Assembly: GCF_002531755.2 (NCBI RefSeq)
Contig: NZ_CP034998.1
Coordinates: forward strand, 2,914,001-2,978,000
Source: Rhizobium acidisoli
GTDB lineage: Bacteria > Pseudomonadota > Alphaproteobacteria > Rhizobiales > Rhizobiaceae
DNA: 64,000 nt
Direction: 5' to 3'
The notes under the pieces are model-generated. The model was not told the DNA's origin. It did not search any database and was given only the letters and a program-made list of their open reading frames with translations. The translations under genes and the position numbers were made by a program. This document shows positions 8,360 to 17,071 of the stretch, one piece after another; position 1 is the stretch's first letter; each line of letters opens with the position of its first letter.

Positions 8360-11300
8360 TCACGCAAACTGGAAATCTGACGACTGCAGAGTCGACACAG
8401 CTACGTTCTTCAGCGTGATGGTGTTATCAGCATCCGCTGTGATGATCGTGTCACTGCCAGAATCGTTTGATGCGGCAAGAAGTGCCGCCCAATCAGCAAA
8501 AACGCTGACATCGATCTTGATCGTGTCATGCGTCATGCCGGTAGCCACGAAGTTTGTGATTGTATCGTGACCCCAGTTGGGCGAATAGACGAAGAAGTCA
8601 GCCGCTGCTCCACCGACGAGTATGTCATCACCTGCGCCACCTGTTAGCGTGTTAGAACCGCTACCGCCGACGATCACATTATCGAGCGCGTTGCCGGTCC
8701 CGGCGAAAGCCCCTGTGCCGGCAAAGCTCAGGTTCTCGACATTGTCGGCAAGCGTATAGCTCGCCAGGTTCGTGCGAACCGTGTCGGTCCCTGCATCGGC
8801 GGCTTCGGTGACGATGTCGCCGGCATTGTCGACGATATAGGTGTCGTTGCCCGCTCCGCCGATCAAGCTGTCAGCACCTGCCCCGCCATTCAGCGTGTCG
8901 TTGCCGGCGCCGCCGGTGATCGTGTTGGCGAGCGCATTGCCGGTGCCGGTGAAGCTGGCGGATCCCGTATAGGTCAGGTTCTCGACATTGTTGCCGAGCG
9001 TATAGCTTGCAAGCGCCGTCTGGACCGTGTCCGTCCCTTCGCTCACATTCTCGATCACGATGTCGCTCGCAATATCGACCACATAGGTGTCGTCGCCAAT
9101 CCCGCCCAACATCGTGTCGGAGCCACCACCGCCGATCAAAGTGTCGTTGCCGCCAGCCCCCATAAGCTTGTCGGCAGCAACACCGCCCTTGAGGACGTTG
9201 TCGAGCGCATTGCCGCTGCCGGTAAAGGCCGCCGTGCCGGTCGATGTCAGGTTCTCGACATTGTTGCCGAGCGTGTAGGCGGCCAGATTCGTCTGCACCG
9301 TGTCGATACCCTCGTCGGCATTTTCGATGACGATATCACCGCCACCGATGACATAGGTATCGTTGCCGACACCGCCGGAAAGCGTGTCGACGCCTGCCCC
9401 ACCGGTCAGGATGTTGTTCAGCGTATTGCCTGTCCCGGCAAAAGTTCCCGTACCGATATAGGTGAGGTTTTCGACATCGCTGCCAAGCGTATAGCTTGCC
9501 AGTGTCGTGCGAACCGTGTCGGTGCCCGCGCCGGTGTTCTCTGCGACGCTGTCGCCGGCATTGTCGACGATGTAGATGTCGTCCCCCAACCCACCGATCA
9601 AAGTATCCGTACCGGCCCCGCCGTTCAGCGTGTCGTTGCCGATACCGCCGGTGATCGTATTATCAAGTGCATTGCCGGTGCCGGTGAAGCTGGCGGACCC
9701 GGTATAGGTCAGGTTCTCGACATTGGCCAATGTGGCGATCGAGTAGGCTGCAAGCGCCGTGCGGATTTCGTCGGTGCCGGCGCTGTCCTTGATCACGTCG
9801 CTCGCACTGTCGACGATATAGATGTCGTCGCCGGCGCCGCCGTCCAGCGTGTCGTTGCCGGTGCCACCGTCAAGCGTGTCGTTGCCGACGCCGCCGGTAA
9901 TCGTGTTGGAGAGCGCATTGCCGGTGCCGGTGAAGCTGGAAGAGCCCGTATAGAGCAGGCTCTCGACATTGTTGTCGAGCGTATAGCTTGAAAGCGCCGT
10001 TCTGATCAGATCGGTGCCTTGATTGGCGGCTTCGGTGACCACGTCGCCAACATCATCGACAATATAGGTGTCGTTGCCGGCGGCGCCGATCAGTATGTCG
10101 GCGCCGGCGCCCCCGTCCAGGGTGTCGGCACCTGCTCCGCCCTTGATCGTGTTGGCAAGGCTATTGCCGGTCCCGGCAAAGGCGATCGTGCCGGTATAGG
10201 TGAGGTTCTCGACATCGCTGCCAAGCGTATAGCTTGCCAGTGTCGTGCGAACCGTGTCGGTGCCCTCATCGGCAGCTTCGGTGACGAGGTCGCCGGCATT
10301 GTCGACGATGTAGGTGTCGTCGCCTTCACCACCGGTCAAGCTATCGGCGCCAACCCCGCCATCCAGCGTGTCGTTACCGGCGTCGCCGGAAAGCGTATCA
10401 ATGGCAGCGCCACCCGTGATCAAATTATCGAGCGCGTTGCCGGTCCCGGCGAAAGCCCCTGTGCCGGCAAAGCTCAGGTTCTCGACATTGTCGGCAAGCG
10501 TATAGCTCGCCAGGTTCGTGCGAACCGTGTCGGTTCCCGCATCGGTGGCTTCGGTGACGATGTCACCGGCATTGTCGACGATATAGGTGTCGTTGCCCGC
10601 TCCGCCGATCAAGCTGTCCAAACCGGCCCCGCCATTCAGCGTGTCATTGCCAGCGCCGCCGGTGATCGTGTTGGCAAGCGCATTGCCGGTGCCGGTGAAG
10701 CTGGCGGATCCCGTATAGGTCAGGTTCTCGACATTGTTACCGAGCGTATAGCTTGCAAGCGCCGTCTGGACCGTGTCCGTCCCTTCGTTCGCGTTCTCGA
10801 TCACCAGGTCGCTCGCGATATCGACCACATAGATGTCGTCGCCAATCCCGCCCAGCATCGTGTCGGAACCGGCCCCGCCGATCAAAGTGTCGTTGCCGCC
10901 AGCCCCCACGAGCTTGTCGGCAGCAACACCGCCCTTGAGGACGTTGTCGAGCGCATTGCCGGTGCCGGTAAATGCGGCCGTGCCGGTCGATGTCAGGTTC
11001 TCGACATTGCCCCCCAGCGTATAGGCGGCCAGATTCGTCTGCACCGTGTCGATACCTTCGTCGGCATTTTCGATGACGATATCACCGGCACCGATGACAT
11101 AGGTATCGTTGCCGACACCGCCGGAAAGCGTGTCGACGCCTGCCCCACCGGTCAGGATGTTGTTCAGCGTATTGCCCGTCCCGGTAAAAGATCCCGTACC
11201 GATATAGGCAAGGTTCTCGACATCGCTGCCAAGCGTATAGCTTGCCAGTGTCGTGCGAACCGTGTCGGTCCCCGCGCCGGTGTTCTCTGCGACGCTGTCG

Positions 11301-14300
11301 CCGGCATTGTCGACGATGTAGATGTCGTCCCCCAACCCACCGATCAAAGTATCCGTACCGGCCCCGCCGTTCAGCGTGTCGTTGCCGATACCGCCGGTGA
11401 TCGTATTATCAAGCGCATTGCCGGTGCCGGTGAAGTTGGCGGAACCCGTATAGGTCAGGTTCTCGACATTGACCAATGCGGCGATCGAGTAGGCTGCAAG
11501 CGCCGTGCGGATTTCGTCGGTGCCGGCGCTGTCCTTGATCACGTCGCTCGCACTGTCGACGATATAGATGTCGTCGCCGGCGCCGCCGTCAAGCGTGTCG
11601 TTGCCGACGCCGCCGTCAAGCGTGTCGTTGCCGGCGCCGCCGGTGATCGCGTTGACGAGCGCATTGCCGGTGCCGGTGAAGCTGGAAGAGCCCGTATAGA
11701 GCAGGCTCTCGACATTGTTGTCGAGCGTATAGCTTGAAAGCGCCGTCTTGATCAGATCGGTGCCTTGATTGGCGGCTTCGGTGACCACGTCGCCAACATC
11801 ATCGACAATATAGGTGTCGTTGCCGGCTGCGCCGATCAAGCTGTCCGCACCGGCCTTTCCGTCCAAGGTGTCGGCACCTGCCCCACCCTTGATCGTATTG
11901 GCAAGGCTATTGCCGGTCCCGGCAAAGGCGATCGTGCCGGTATAGGTGAGGTTCTCGACATCGCTGCCAAGCGTATAGCTTGCCAGTGTCGTGCGAACCG
12001 TGTCGGTGCCCTCATCGGCAGCTTCGGTGACGAGGTCGCCGGCATTGTCGACGATGTAGGTGTCGTCGCCTTCACCACCGGTCAAGCTATCGGCGCCAAC
12101 CCCGCCATCCAGCGTGTCGTTACCGGCGTCGCCGGAAAGCGTATCAATGGCAGCGCCACCCGTGATCACATTATCGAGCGCGTTGCCGGTCCCGGCGAAA
12201 GCCCCTGTGCCGGCAAAGCTCAGGTTCTCGACATTGTCGGCAAGCGTATAGCTCGCCAGGTTCGTGCGAACCGTGTCGGTTCCCGCATCGGTGGCTTCGG
12301 TGACGATGTCACCGGCATTGTCGACGATATAGGTGTCGTTGCCCGCTCCGCCGATCAAGCTGTCCAAACCGGCCCCGCCATTCAGCGTGTCATTGCCAGC
12401 GCCGCCGGTGATCGTGTTGGCAAGCGCATTGCCGGTGCCGGTGAAGCTGGCGGATCCCGTATAGGTCAGGTTCTCGACATTGTTGCCGAGCGTATAGCTG
12501 ACAAGCGCCGTCTGGACCGTGTCCGTCCCTTCGTTCACATTCTCGATCACGATGTCGGTCGCAATATCGACCACATAGGTATCGTCGCCAATCCCACCCA
12601 ACATCGTGTCGGAACCGGTCCCGCCGATCAGCGTGTCGTTGCCAGCACCCCCATTCAACGTGTCGTTGCCGGCGCCACCGTCAAGCGTGTCGTTGCCGGC
12701 GCCGCCGGTGATCGCGTTGACGAGCGCATTGCCGGTGCCGGTGAAGCTGGAAGAGCCCGTATAGAGCAGGTTCTCGACATTGTTGCCGAGCGTATAGCTT
12801 GAAAGCGCCGTCTTGATCAGATCGGTGCCTTGATTGGCGGCTTCGGTGACCACGTCGCCAACATCATCGACAATATAGGTGTCGTTGCCGGCTGCGCCGA
12901 TCAAGCTGTCCGCACCGGCCTTTCCGTCCAGAGTGTCGGCACCTGCCCCACCCTTGATCGTATTGGCAAGGTCATTGCCGGTCCCGGCAAAGGCGACCGT
13001 GCCGGTATAGGTGAGGTTCTCGACATCGCTGCCAAGCGTATAGTTCGCCAGTGCCGTGCGAACCGTGTCGGTGCCCTCATCGGCGGCTTCGGTGACGAGG
13101 TCGCCGGCATTGTCGACGACGTAGATGTCGTCGCCTTCACCACCGGTCAAGCTGTCGGCGCCAGCCCCGCCATCCAGCGTGTCGTTGAAGGCGCCGCCTA
13201 TGATCGTGTTATCAAGCACATTGCCGGTGCCGGTGAAGTTGGCGGACCCGGTATAGGTCAGCTTCTCGACATTTGCCAATGCGGCCATCGAGTAGGCTGC
13301 AAGCGCCGTGCGGATTTCGTCGGTGCCTCCGCTGACCAGTTCGGTGATCACGTCGCTCGCACTGTCGACCAGATAGATGTCGTTGCCAGCCCCCCCATTC
13401 AGCGTGTCGTTGCCGGCGCCGCCGTCAAGCGTATCGTTGCCGGCGCCGCCGGTGATCGTGTTGGCGAGGCCGTTTCCAGTCCCAGCAAAATTGCCGGTGC
13501 CGATGAACGTCAGGTTCTCGACATTGGCAATATTGGTCAAGGCATAGGAAGAAAGCGCCGTCCGGATCTGATCGGTTCCTTCATTCAGCCCTTCGGTGAC
13601 CACGTCGGAAACATCGACAATATAGGTGTCGTTGCCGGCTGCGCCGATCAGTATGTCGGCTCCGGCGCCTCCGTCCAGGGTGTCGGCACCTGCCCCGCCC
13701 TTGATCGTGTTGGCAACGCCATTGCCTGTCCCGATAAAACTTCCCGTACCGATGTAGGTGAGGTTCTCGAAATTGCTGCCAAGCGTATAGCTTGCCAGTG
13801 TCGTGCGAACCGTGTCGGTCCCCGCGCCGGTGTTCTCGGCGACGCTGTCGCCGGCATTGTCGACGATATAGATGTCGTCGCCCACCCCACCGGTCAAGCT
13901 GTCGGCGCCAGCACCGCCATCCAGCGTGTCATTGCCGGCGCCGCCGGTGATCGTGTTGGCAAGCGCATTGCCGGTGCCGGTGAAGCTGGCCGATCCCGTA
14001 TAGGTCAGAATCTCGACATTGTTGCTGAGCGTATAGCTTGAAAGCGCCGTCTGGACCGTGTCCGTCCCCTTGTTCGCACTCTCGATCACAACATCGAAAT
14101 TATCGTCGACAACATAGAGGTCGTTGCCAGCACCGCCGATCAGCGTGTCATTGCCGGCGGCGCCGTCAAGCGTGTCATTGCCGGCACCGCCGGTGATCGT
14201 GTTGGCGAGGCTGTTTCCAGTCCCGCTAAAATCGCCGGTACCGATGAAGGTCAGGTTTTCGACATTGGCAATATTGGTCAAGGCATAGGAAGAAAGCGTC

Positions 14301-15496
14301 GTCCTGATCAGATCGGTCCCTTGGTTCAGCCCTTCGGTGACCACGTCGGCCAGAACATCGACAGTATAGGTGTCGTTGCCTACTCCGCCGATCAATGTGT
14401 CATTGCCGGAACCGCCGTTAAGGGAATCATTTCCGGCATTACCCCAGAGCGTATTGTCCGCCTCGTTTCCCACTATCGAATCGTTGCCGGAGCCGGCCTT
14501 AACGTTCTCAATCAACGATGCAACATTGTCGTGATAGAGAAGGGCGTTGAAAATGTTGCCGCGGGCATAACCATTATTCGGACCTCCTCCCAGGTCGGCT
14601 AACTGGCCTTGGGAAAAGACTGAGTACCCCCCTGCTCGCAAGTCGATCTTGAGGCCGGTCGTATAAGCGCTCAGATCATAGGTATCGATACCGCCGCCGT
14701 CCCAGATTGTCGCAAAGATGCGGTTGGCAGCGGGCGTGATGGCTGCCACCCCATTGACGTAGGTGATGCCCTGGTTGGGATTCCACTTGTAGACGGTATC
14801 GCCACTGTTCGTCGTATAGTCCGCACCATACATTTCCTGCAGGGCGGCGATGTCGAGCATCATGAAGGTCTGCGGCGCCCCGTCATGTTCATACTCGTAC
14901 CCGTCCCCATTATCTCCGACATAGGTGCGGTAGGTCATGATCGTATATTCGAGCGAGTCGTAGGCGCTCGGAACGACCGTCATATTGGGGTAACGCCCTT
15001 CTTGAGCATGTTTCAGTCCGAGAGCATGACCCAACTCGTGCGCCAACGTCTGGCCCGCATAGTTGCCGAACCGCGGATAGCGATAATCATCTTCGGTGCC
15101 AGCATATCCCGTCCCGAACCAGACATCGCCGGCCGCCTCGTCGACATCTGGAGTGTAGGCCCATGCCGTGTCAGGCAGAGACGATTGAGCGAAGCGCACC
15201 GTTGCGGTACCCGCGCTTCCGGCCTCGAAGTTGGCGTTCGTGAACCCTTCGACCGAGAAGCCGTCATTTGCCGTATTTCCATAGGACTGCTCCATAAAGA
15301 ACAAGGCCAGAGACTGCTGCTGCGACGAAATTGGAGAGAAAGAATAGTATTTTTCGTAGCCATAGTCATACGATGCCGAGGTGGTGGGAAACGCATAGGT
15401 TATCGTTCCGTCCCAAGCAGTGCCGCTGAAGAGCCCGTCTACCTTCTGATCGCCAGTCGAGGTGACGCTCTTCGTCGGAGTAATAAGGTCCGTCAT
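8360..15496 (-). CDS. Giant RTX repeat protein with N-terminal serralysin-type metalloprotease domain
   Basis: A 2,378-residue protein, probably secreted through the adjacent type I exporter. Residues ~20-250 form a metzincin domain: the zinc motif HELGHALGLKH (H153, E154, H157, H163) and the Met-turn in YTIMTY (M187, Y189) match the serralysin/M10B family. From about residue 330 to 2,290 there are 23 cassettes of ~80 residues. Each has one or more calcium-binding GGxGxDxL nonapeptides, a DxYxVD strand, GTDxVxTxLxSYTL, VENLTYTG and FxGTGNALxN. The last ~75 residues (WGHDTITNF to the end) look like the uncleaved C-terminal type I signal. There is no classical signal peptide. Ordinary serralysins are near 480 residues, so this is about five times longer. 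It may act as a surface or matrix protease; peptidase activity is inferred only. Confidence 0.88.
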   Translation of the reverse strand: MTDLITPTKSVTSTGDQKVDGLFSGTAWDGTITYAFPTTSASYDYGYEKYYSFSPISSQQQSLALFFMEQSYGNTANDGFSVEGFTNANFEAGSAGTATVRFAQSSLPDTAWAYTPDVDEAAGDVWFGTGYAGTEDDYRYPRFGNYAGQTLAHELGHALGLKHAQEGRYPNMTVVPSAYDSLEYTIMTYRTYVGDNGDGYEYEHDGAPQTFMMLDIAALQEMYGADYTTNSGDTVYKWNPNQGITYVNGVAAITPAANRIFATIWDGGGIDTYDLSAYTTGLKIDLRAGGYSVFSQGQLADLGGGPNNGYARGNIFNALLYHDNVASLIENVKAGSGNDSIVGNEADNTLWGNAGNDSLNGGSGNDTLIGGVGNDTYTVDVLADVVTEGLNQGTDLIRTTLSSYALTNIANVENLTFIGTGDFSGTGNSLANTITGGAGNDTLDGAAGNDTLIGGAGNDLYVVDDNFDVVIESANKGTDTVQTALSSYTLSNNVEILTYTGSASFTGTGNALANTITGGAGNDTLDGGAGADSLTGGVGDDIYIVDNAGDSVAENTGAGTDTVRTTLASYTLGSNFENLTYIGTGSFIGTGNGVANTIKGGAGADTLDGGAGADILIGAAGNDTYIVDVSDVVTEGLNEGTDQIRTALSSYALTNIANVENLTFIGTGNFAGTGNGLANTITGGAGNDTLDGGAGNDTLNGGAGNDIYLVDSASDVITELVSGGTDEIRTALAAYSMAALANVEKLTYTGSANFTGTGNVLDNTIIGGAFNDTLDGGAGADSLTGGEGDDIYVVDNAGDLVTEAADEGTDTVRTALANYTLGSDVENLTYTGTVAFAGTGNDLANTIKGGAGADTLDGKAGADSLIGAAGNDTYIVDDVGDVVTEAANQGTDLIKTALSSYTLGNNVENLLYTGSSSFTGTGNALVNAITGGAGNDTLDGGAGNDTLNGGAGNDTLIGGTGSDTMLGGIGDDTYVVDIATDIVIENVNEGTDTVQTALVSYTLGNNVENLTYTGSASFTGTGNALANTITGGAGNDTLNGGAGLDSLIGGAGNDTYIVDNAGDIVTEATDAGTDTVRTNLASYTLADNVENLSFAGTGAFAGTGNALDNVITGGAAIDTLSGDAGNDTLDGGVGADSLTGGEGDDTYIVDNAGDLVTEAADEGTDTVRTTLASYTLGSDVENLTYTGTIAFAGTGNSLANTIKGGAGADTLDGKAGADSLIGAAGNDTYIVDDVGDVVTEAANQGTDLIKTALSSYTLDNNVESLLYTGSSSFTGTGNALVNAITGGAGNDTLDGGVGNDTLDGGAGDDIYIVDSASDVIKDSAGTDEIRTALAAYSIAALVNVENLTYTGSANFTGTGNALDNTITGGIGNDTLNGGAGTDTLIGGLGDDIYIVDNAGDSVAENTGAGTDTVRTTLASYTLGSDVENLAYIGTGSFTGTGNTLNNILTGGAGVDTLSGGVGNDTYVIGAGDIVIENADEGIDTVQTNLAAYTLGGNVENLTSTGTAAFTGTGNALDNVLKGGVAADKLVGAGGNDTLIGGAGSDTMLGGIGDDIYVVDIASDLVIENANEGTDTVQTALASYTLGNNVENLTYTGSASFTGTGNALANTITGGAGNDTLNGGAGLDSLIGGAGNDTYIVDNAGDIVTEATDAGTDTVRTNLASYTLADNVENLSFAGTGAFAGTGNALDNLITGGAAIDTLSGDAGNDTLDGGVGADSLTGGEGDDTYIVDNAGDLVTEAADEGTDTVRTTLASYTLGSDVENLTYTGTIAFAGTGNSLANTIKGGAGADTLDGGAGADILIGAAGNDTYIVDDVGDVVTEAANQGTDLIRTALSSYTLDNNVESLLYTGSSSFTGTGNALSNTITGGVGNDTLDGGTGNDTLDGGAGDDIYIVDSASDVIKDSAGTDEIRTALAAYSIATLANVENLTYTGSASFTGTGNALDNTITGGIGNDTLNGGAGTDTLIGGLGDDIYIVDNAGDSVAENTGAGTDTVRTTLASYTLGSDVENLTYIGTGTFAGTGNTLNNILTGGAGVDTLSGGVGNDTYVIGGGDIVIENADEGIDTVQTNLAAYTLGNNVENLTSTGTAAFTGSGNALDNVLKGGVAADKLMGAGGNDTLIGGGGSDTMLGGIGDDTYVVDIASDIVIENVSEGTDTVQTALASYTLGNNVENLTYTGSASFTGTGNALANTITGGAGNDTLNGGAGADSLIGGAGNDTYIVDNAGDIVTEAADAGTDTVRTNLASYTLADNVENLSFAGTGAFAGTGNALDNVIVGGSGSNTLTGGAGDDILVGGAAADFFVYSPNWGHDTITNFVATGMTHDTIKIDVSVFADWAALLAASNDSGSDTIITADADNTITLKNVAVSTLQSSDFQFA
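8680..12630 (-). repeat. 1,746-nt tandem super-repeat inside the RTX gene
   Basis: The same ~80-base string (starting CGGCGAAAGCCCCTGTGCC) begins at 8701, 10447 and 12193, exactly 1,746 bases apart each time, equal to 582 residues or seven RTX cassettes. Cassettes 9-15 and 16-22, counted from the N-terminus, are near copies of each other, and cassette 23 restarts the series. The third unit is partial and diverges beyond about 12.63 kb, where other cassettes follow. This is recent segmental duplication within the coding sequence and is prone to assembly collapse. Confidence 0.85.
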
Positions 15497-15564
15497 AAAA
15501 TCCCCGTTTGCCTATTCTATTCGGCCGCGCCTAATGACAGCTTCCCTCTGCTCCATAAACGGGG
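15497..15564 (-). promoter_or_regulatory. Leader hairpin that would sequester the RTX ribosome-binding site
   Basis: On the coding strand the leader contains CCCCGTTT (complement of 15557-15564) and, 47 bases later, AAACGGGG (complement of 15502-15509), immediately followed by ATTTT and the ATG. The GGGG of the second arm is the only plausible Shine-Dalgarno element, so pairing of the 8-bp arms would hide it. The hairpin lies in the 117-base gap after the membrane fusion protein gene. Confidence 0.5.
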
Positions 15565-15613
15565 AAACTTCAACCAAAAGCTTCATTTTTATTCAGTAAA
15601 ATCGGCGGAGTCG

Positions 15614-17071
15614 TTAACGCTCGTGAAGCGCTTCCTCCGCGACTTCGACCAAAGGCGAGAAAACGTATTCCAGAATTCTGCGCTCGCCCGTTCGAACCTC
15701 CGCGATTGCTGCCATGCCCGCACTTAACTTGACGTCACGGCCATCTGCTGAAATCTGATCGACCTCCAGACTCAAAGTGACTGGAAAAACGAGGTTCTGC
15801 ATCCTCTCGGCGCCGCCGAATGGTGCCTGCGCCTGTCTTGTCGCAGGATCGCCTTCACGGCGTGCGGCATCGGGTTCGGGGATCGCATCTGCCGCGATTT
15901 TGGTGACGTGGGCCGCGATCGTTCCGTAGCGGGTAAAGGGAAAAGCTTCGAGCTTTACGACAGCCTCTTGCCCGACCTTGATGAAGCCGATGTCCTTGTT
16001 TAGAGCGTAAACTTCGAGCTCCAGCGTACTACCCTCGGGAACGACACGCATAACGTCCTGCCCGACCGTCACCACTTGACCGACGCTGGTAATCGAGGAC
16101 GCTTGCACCGTGCCGTCTATCGGACTGCGCAATGTCATCTGCTCACGAAAATTTCTCGCTTTCGCCAGCCGCTGCTCCAGCTCTTCGACCCGACGTTCCG
16201 CATCGCCGAGCCGAACGAGCTGATCGCTCAGGAACGTCCGTGTGACCTTGTCTTTTTCCCTCGTAAAGACCTCGATGCCCGCTGCGGCATCTGCGAGCTG
16301 GCCCTCCTGCATGGCAAGCTGCGTCGCCTGCTCCTTCAAGGTTTGGGTCGCATCGATCACGCTCGCCATCGTTCCGGCCTCTTTCGAAGCCAGCATATTG
16401 CGCATCGTCACTCGCTCTTTCAGAGTTTCCACCAGAGAGTTCTGCGCGGCGACCGTCACCGTCAGGCGGTCGCGCTCCACCTCCTTCTGGTGCTTCTGAG
16501 CATCAAGCGAGGCAACTGCAGCCTGGCGCTGTTCAAGATCGCCCCGGAGGATGCCCTCTTCACGGCGGCGCAATTCATCGGGCACGCTTGCATCCCATGA
16601 GATCGTTGGCAGCGTCTGGTTCATCTCCTGTGAACGAACATAGTCCACAGCAGTTTTTCGGCGCCGGACCTCGGCGCTGACGGACGCCAGGCCCTTTACC
16701 GCATCCGTCTCATCGGCAATGGCATCCGTCGGATCAAGCTCAAGGAGGATATCGCCCCTTTCGACGCGCGCGCCATTTGGCGGCGGAAGCGCCTTCACCT
16801 TCCCTGTTAGCAATGGCTGAACAACCTTGACCCGGCCGGTCGGCTGAATCTTGCCTTGCGCGGCCGCGATGATGTCGATGTGACCGATATAGGACCAGAT
16901 TAAAGCTGTTGTGACGAAGGCGCAAATAATCAAGATCAAGGCCAAGCGCACCGGCGAAGCGGGCGTCTCCAGGATTTCGATTGCCGGCGCCAGAAACTCA
17001 TGATCGGATCGCTTTTGCGGGCGCAGCGGAAGGCCGGCATATCGAACAGCTTGGGCAGACGCGCTTTTCAT
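15614..17071 (-). CDS. Type I secretion membrane fusion protein, HlyD/PrsE family
   Basis: A 485-residue periplasmic adaptor anchored in the inner membrane by one helix near residues 40-62 (VRLALILIICAFVTTALIWS). It bridges the ABC exporter to an outer-membrane TolC-type channel. A lipoyl half-domain (GRVKVVQPLLTGKVKALPPPNG), a long coiled coil (~residues 120-320), the returning lipoyl half (LRSPIDGTVQASSITSVGQVV) and a C-terminal beta barrel follow in the HlyD order. Its ATG overlaps the stop of the ABC exporter gene (ATGA at 17068-17071), so the two are translationally coupled. The RTX protease gene lies 117 bases downstream on the same strand, making it the likely cargo. No outer-membrane partner is encoded nearby. 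Confidence 0.9.
   Translation of the reverse strand: MKSASAQAVRYAGLPLRPQKRSDHEFLAPAIEILETPASPVRLALILIICAFVTTALIWSYIGHIDIIAAAQGKIQPTGRVKVVQPLLTGKVKALPPPNGARVERGDILLELDPTDAIADETDAVKGLASVSAEVRRRKTAVDYVRSQEMNQTLPTISWDASVPDELRRREEGILRGDLEQRQAAVASLDAQKHQKEVERDRLTVTVAAQNSLVETLKERVTMRNMLASKEAGTMASVIDATQTLKEQATQLAMQEGQLADAAAGIEVFTREKDKVTRTFLSDQLVRLGDAERRVEELEQRLAKARNFREQMTLRSPIDGTVQASSITSVGQVVTVGQDVMRVVPEGSTLELEVYALNKDIGFIKVGQEAVVKLEAFPFTRYGTIAAHVTKIAADAIPEPDAARREGDPATRQAQAPFGGAERMQNLVFPVTLSLEVDQISADGRDVKLSAGMAAIAEVRTGERRILEYVFSPLVEVAEEALHER

Noticed and set aside
10019..14041. Three long plus-strand open frames (572, 345 and 403 codons) antisense to the RTX gene
   Set aside because: They mirror the repeat cassettes of the RTX protein; the periodic codon pattern keeps the opposite strand open. 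They have no ribosome sites, no recognised domains, and their repeats follow the sense-strand period.
8680..14450. Short spaced repeats that could look like a CRISPR array
   Set aside because: The repeats are in-frame RTX nonapeptide codons, vary in length, and lie inside one continuous reading frame. No spacers of uniform size and no cas genes are present.
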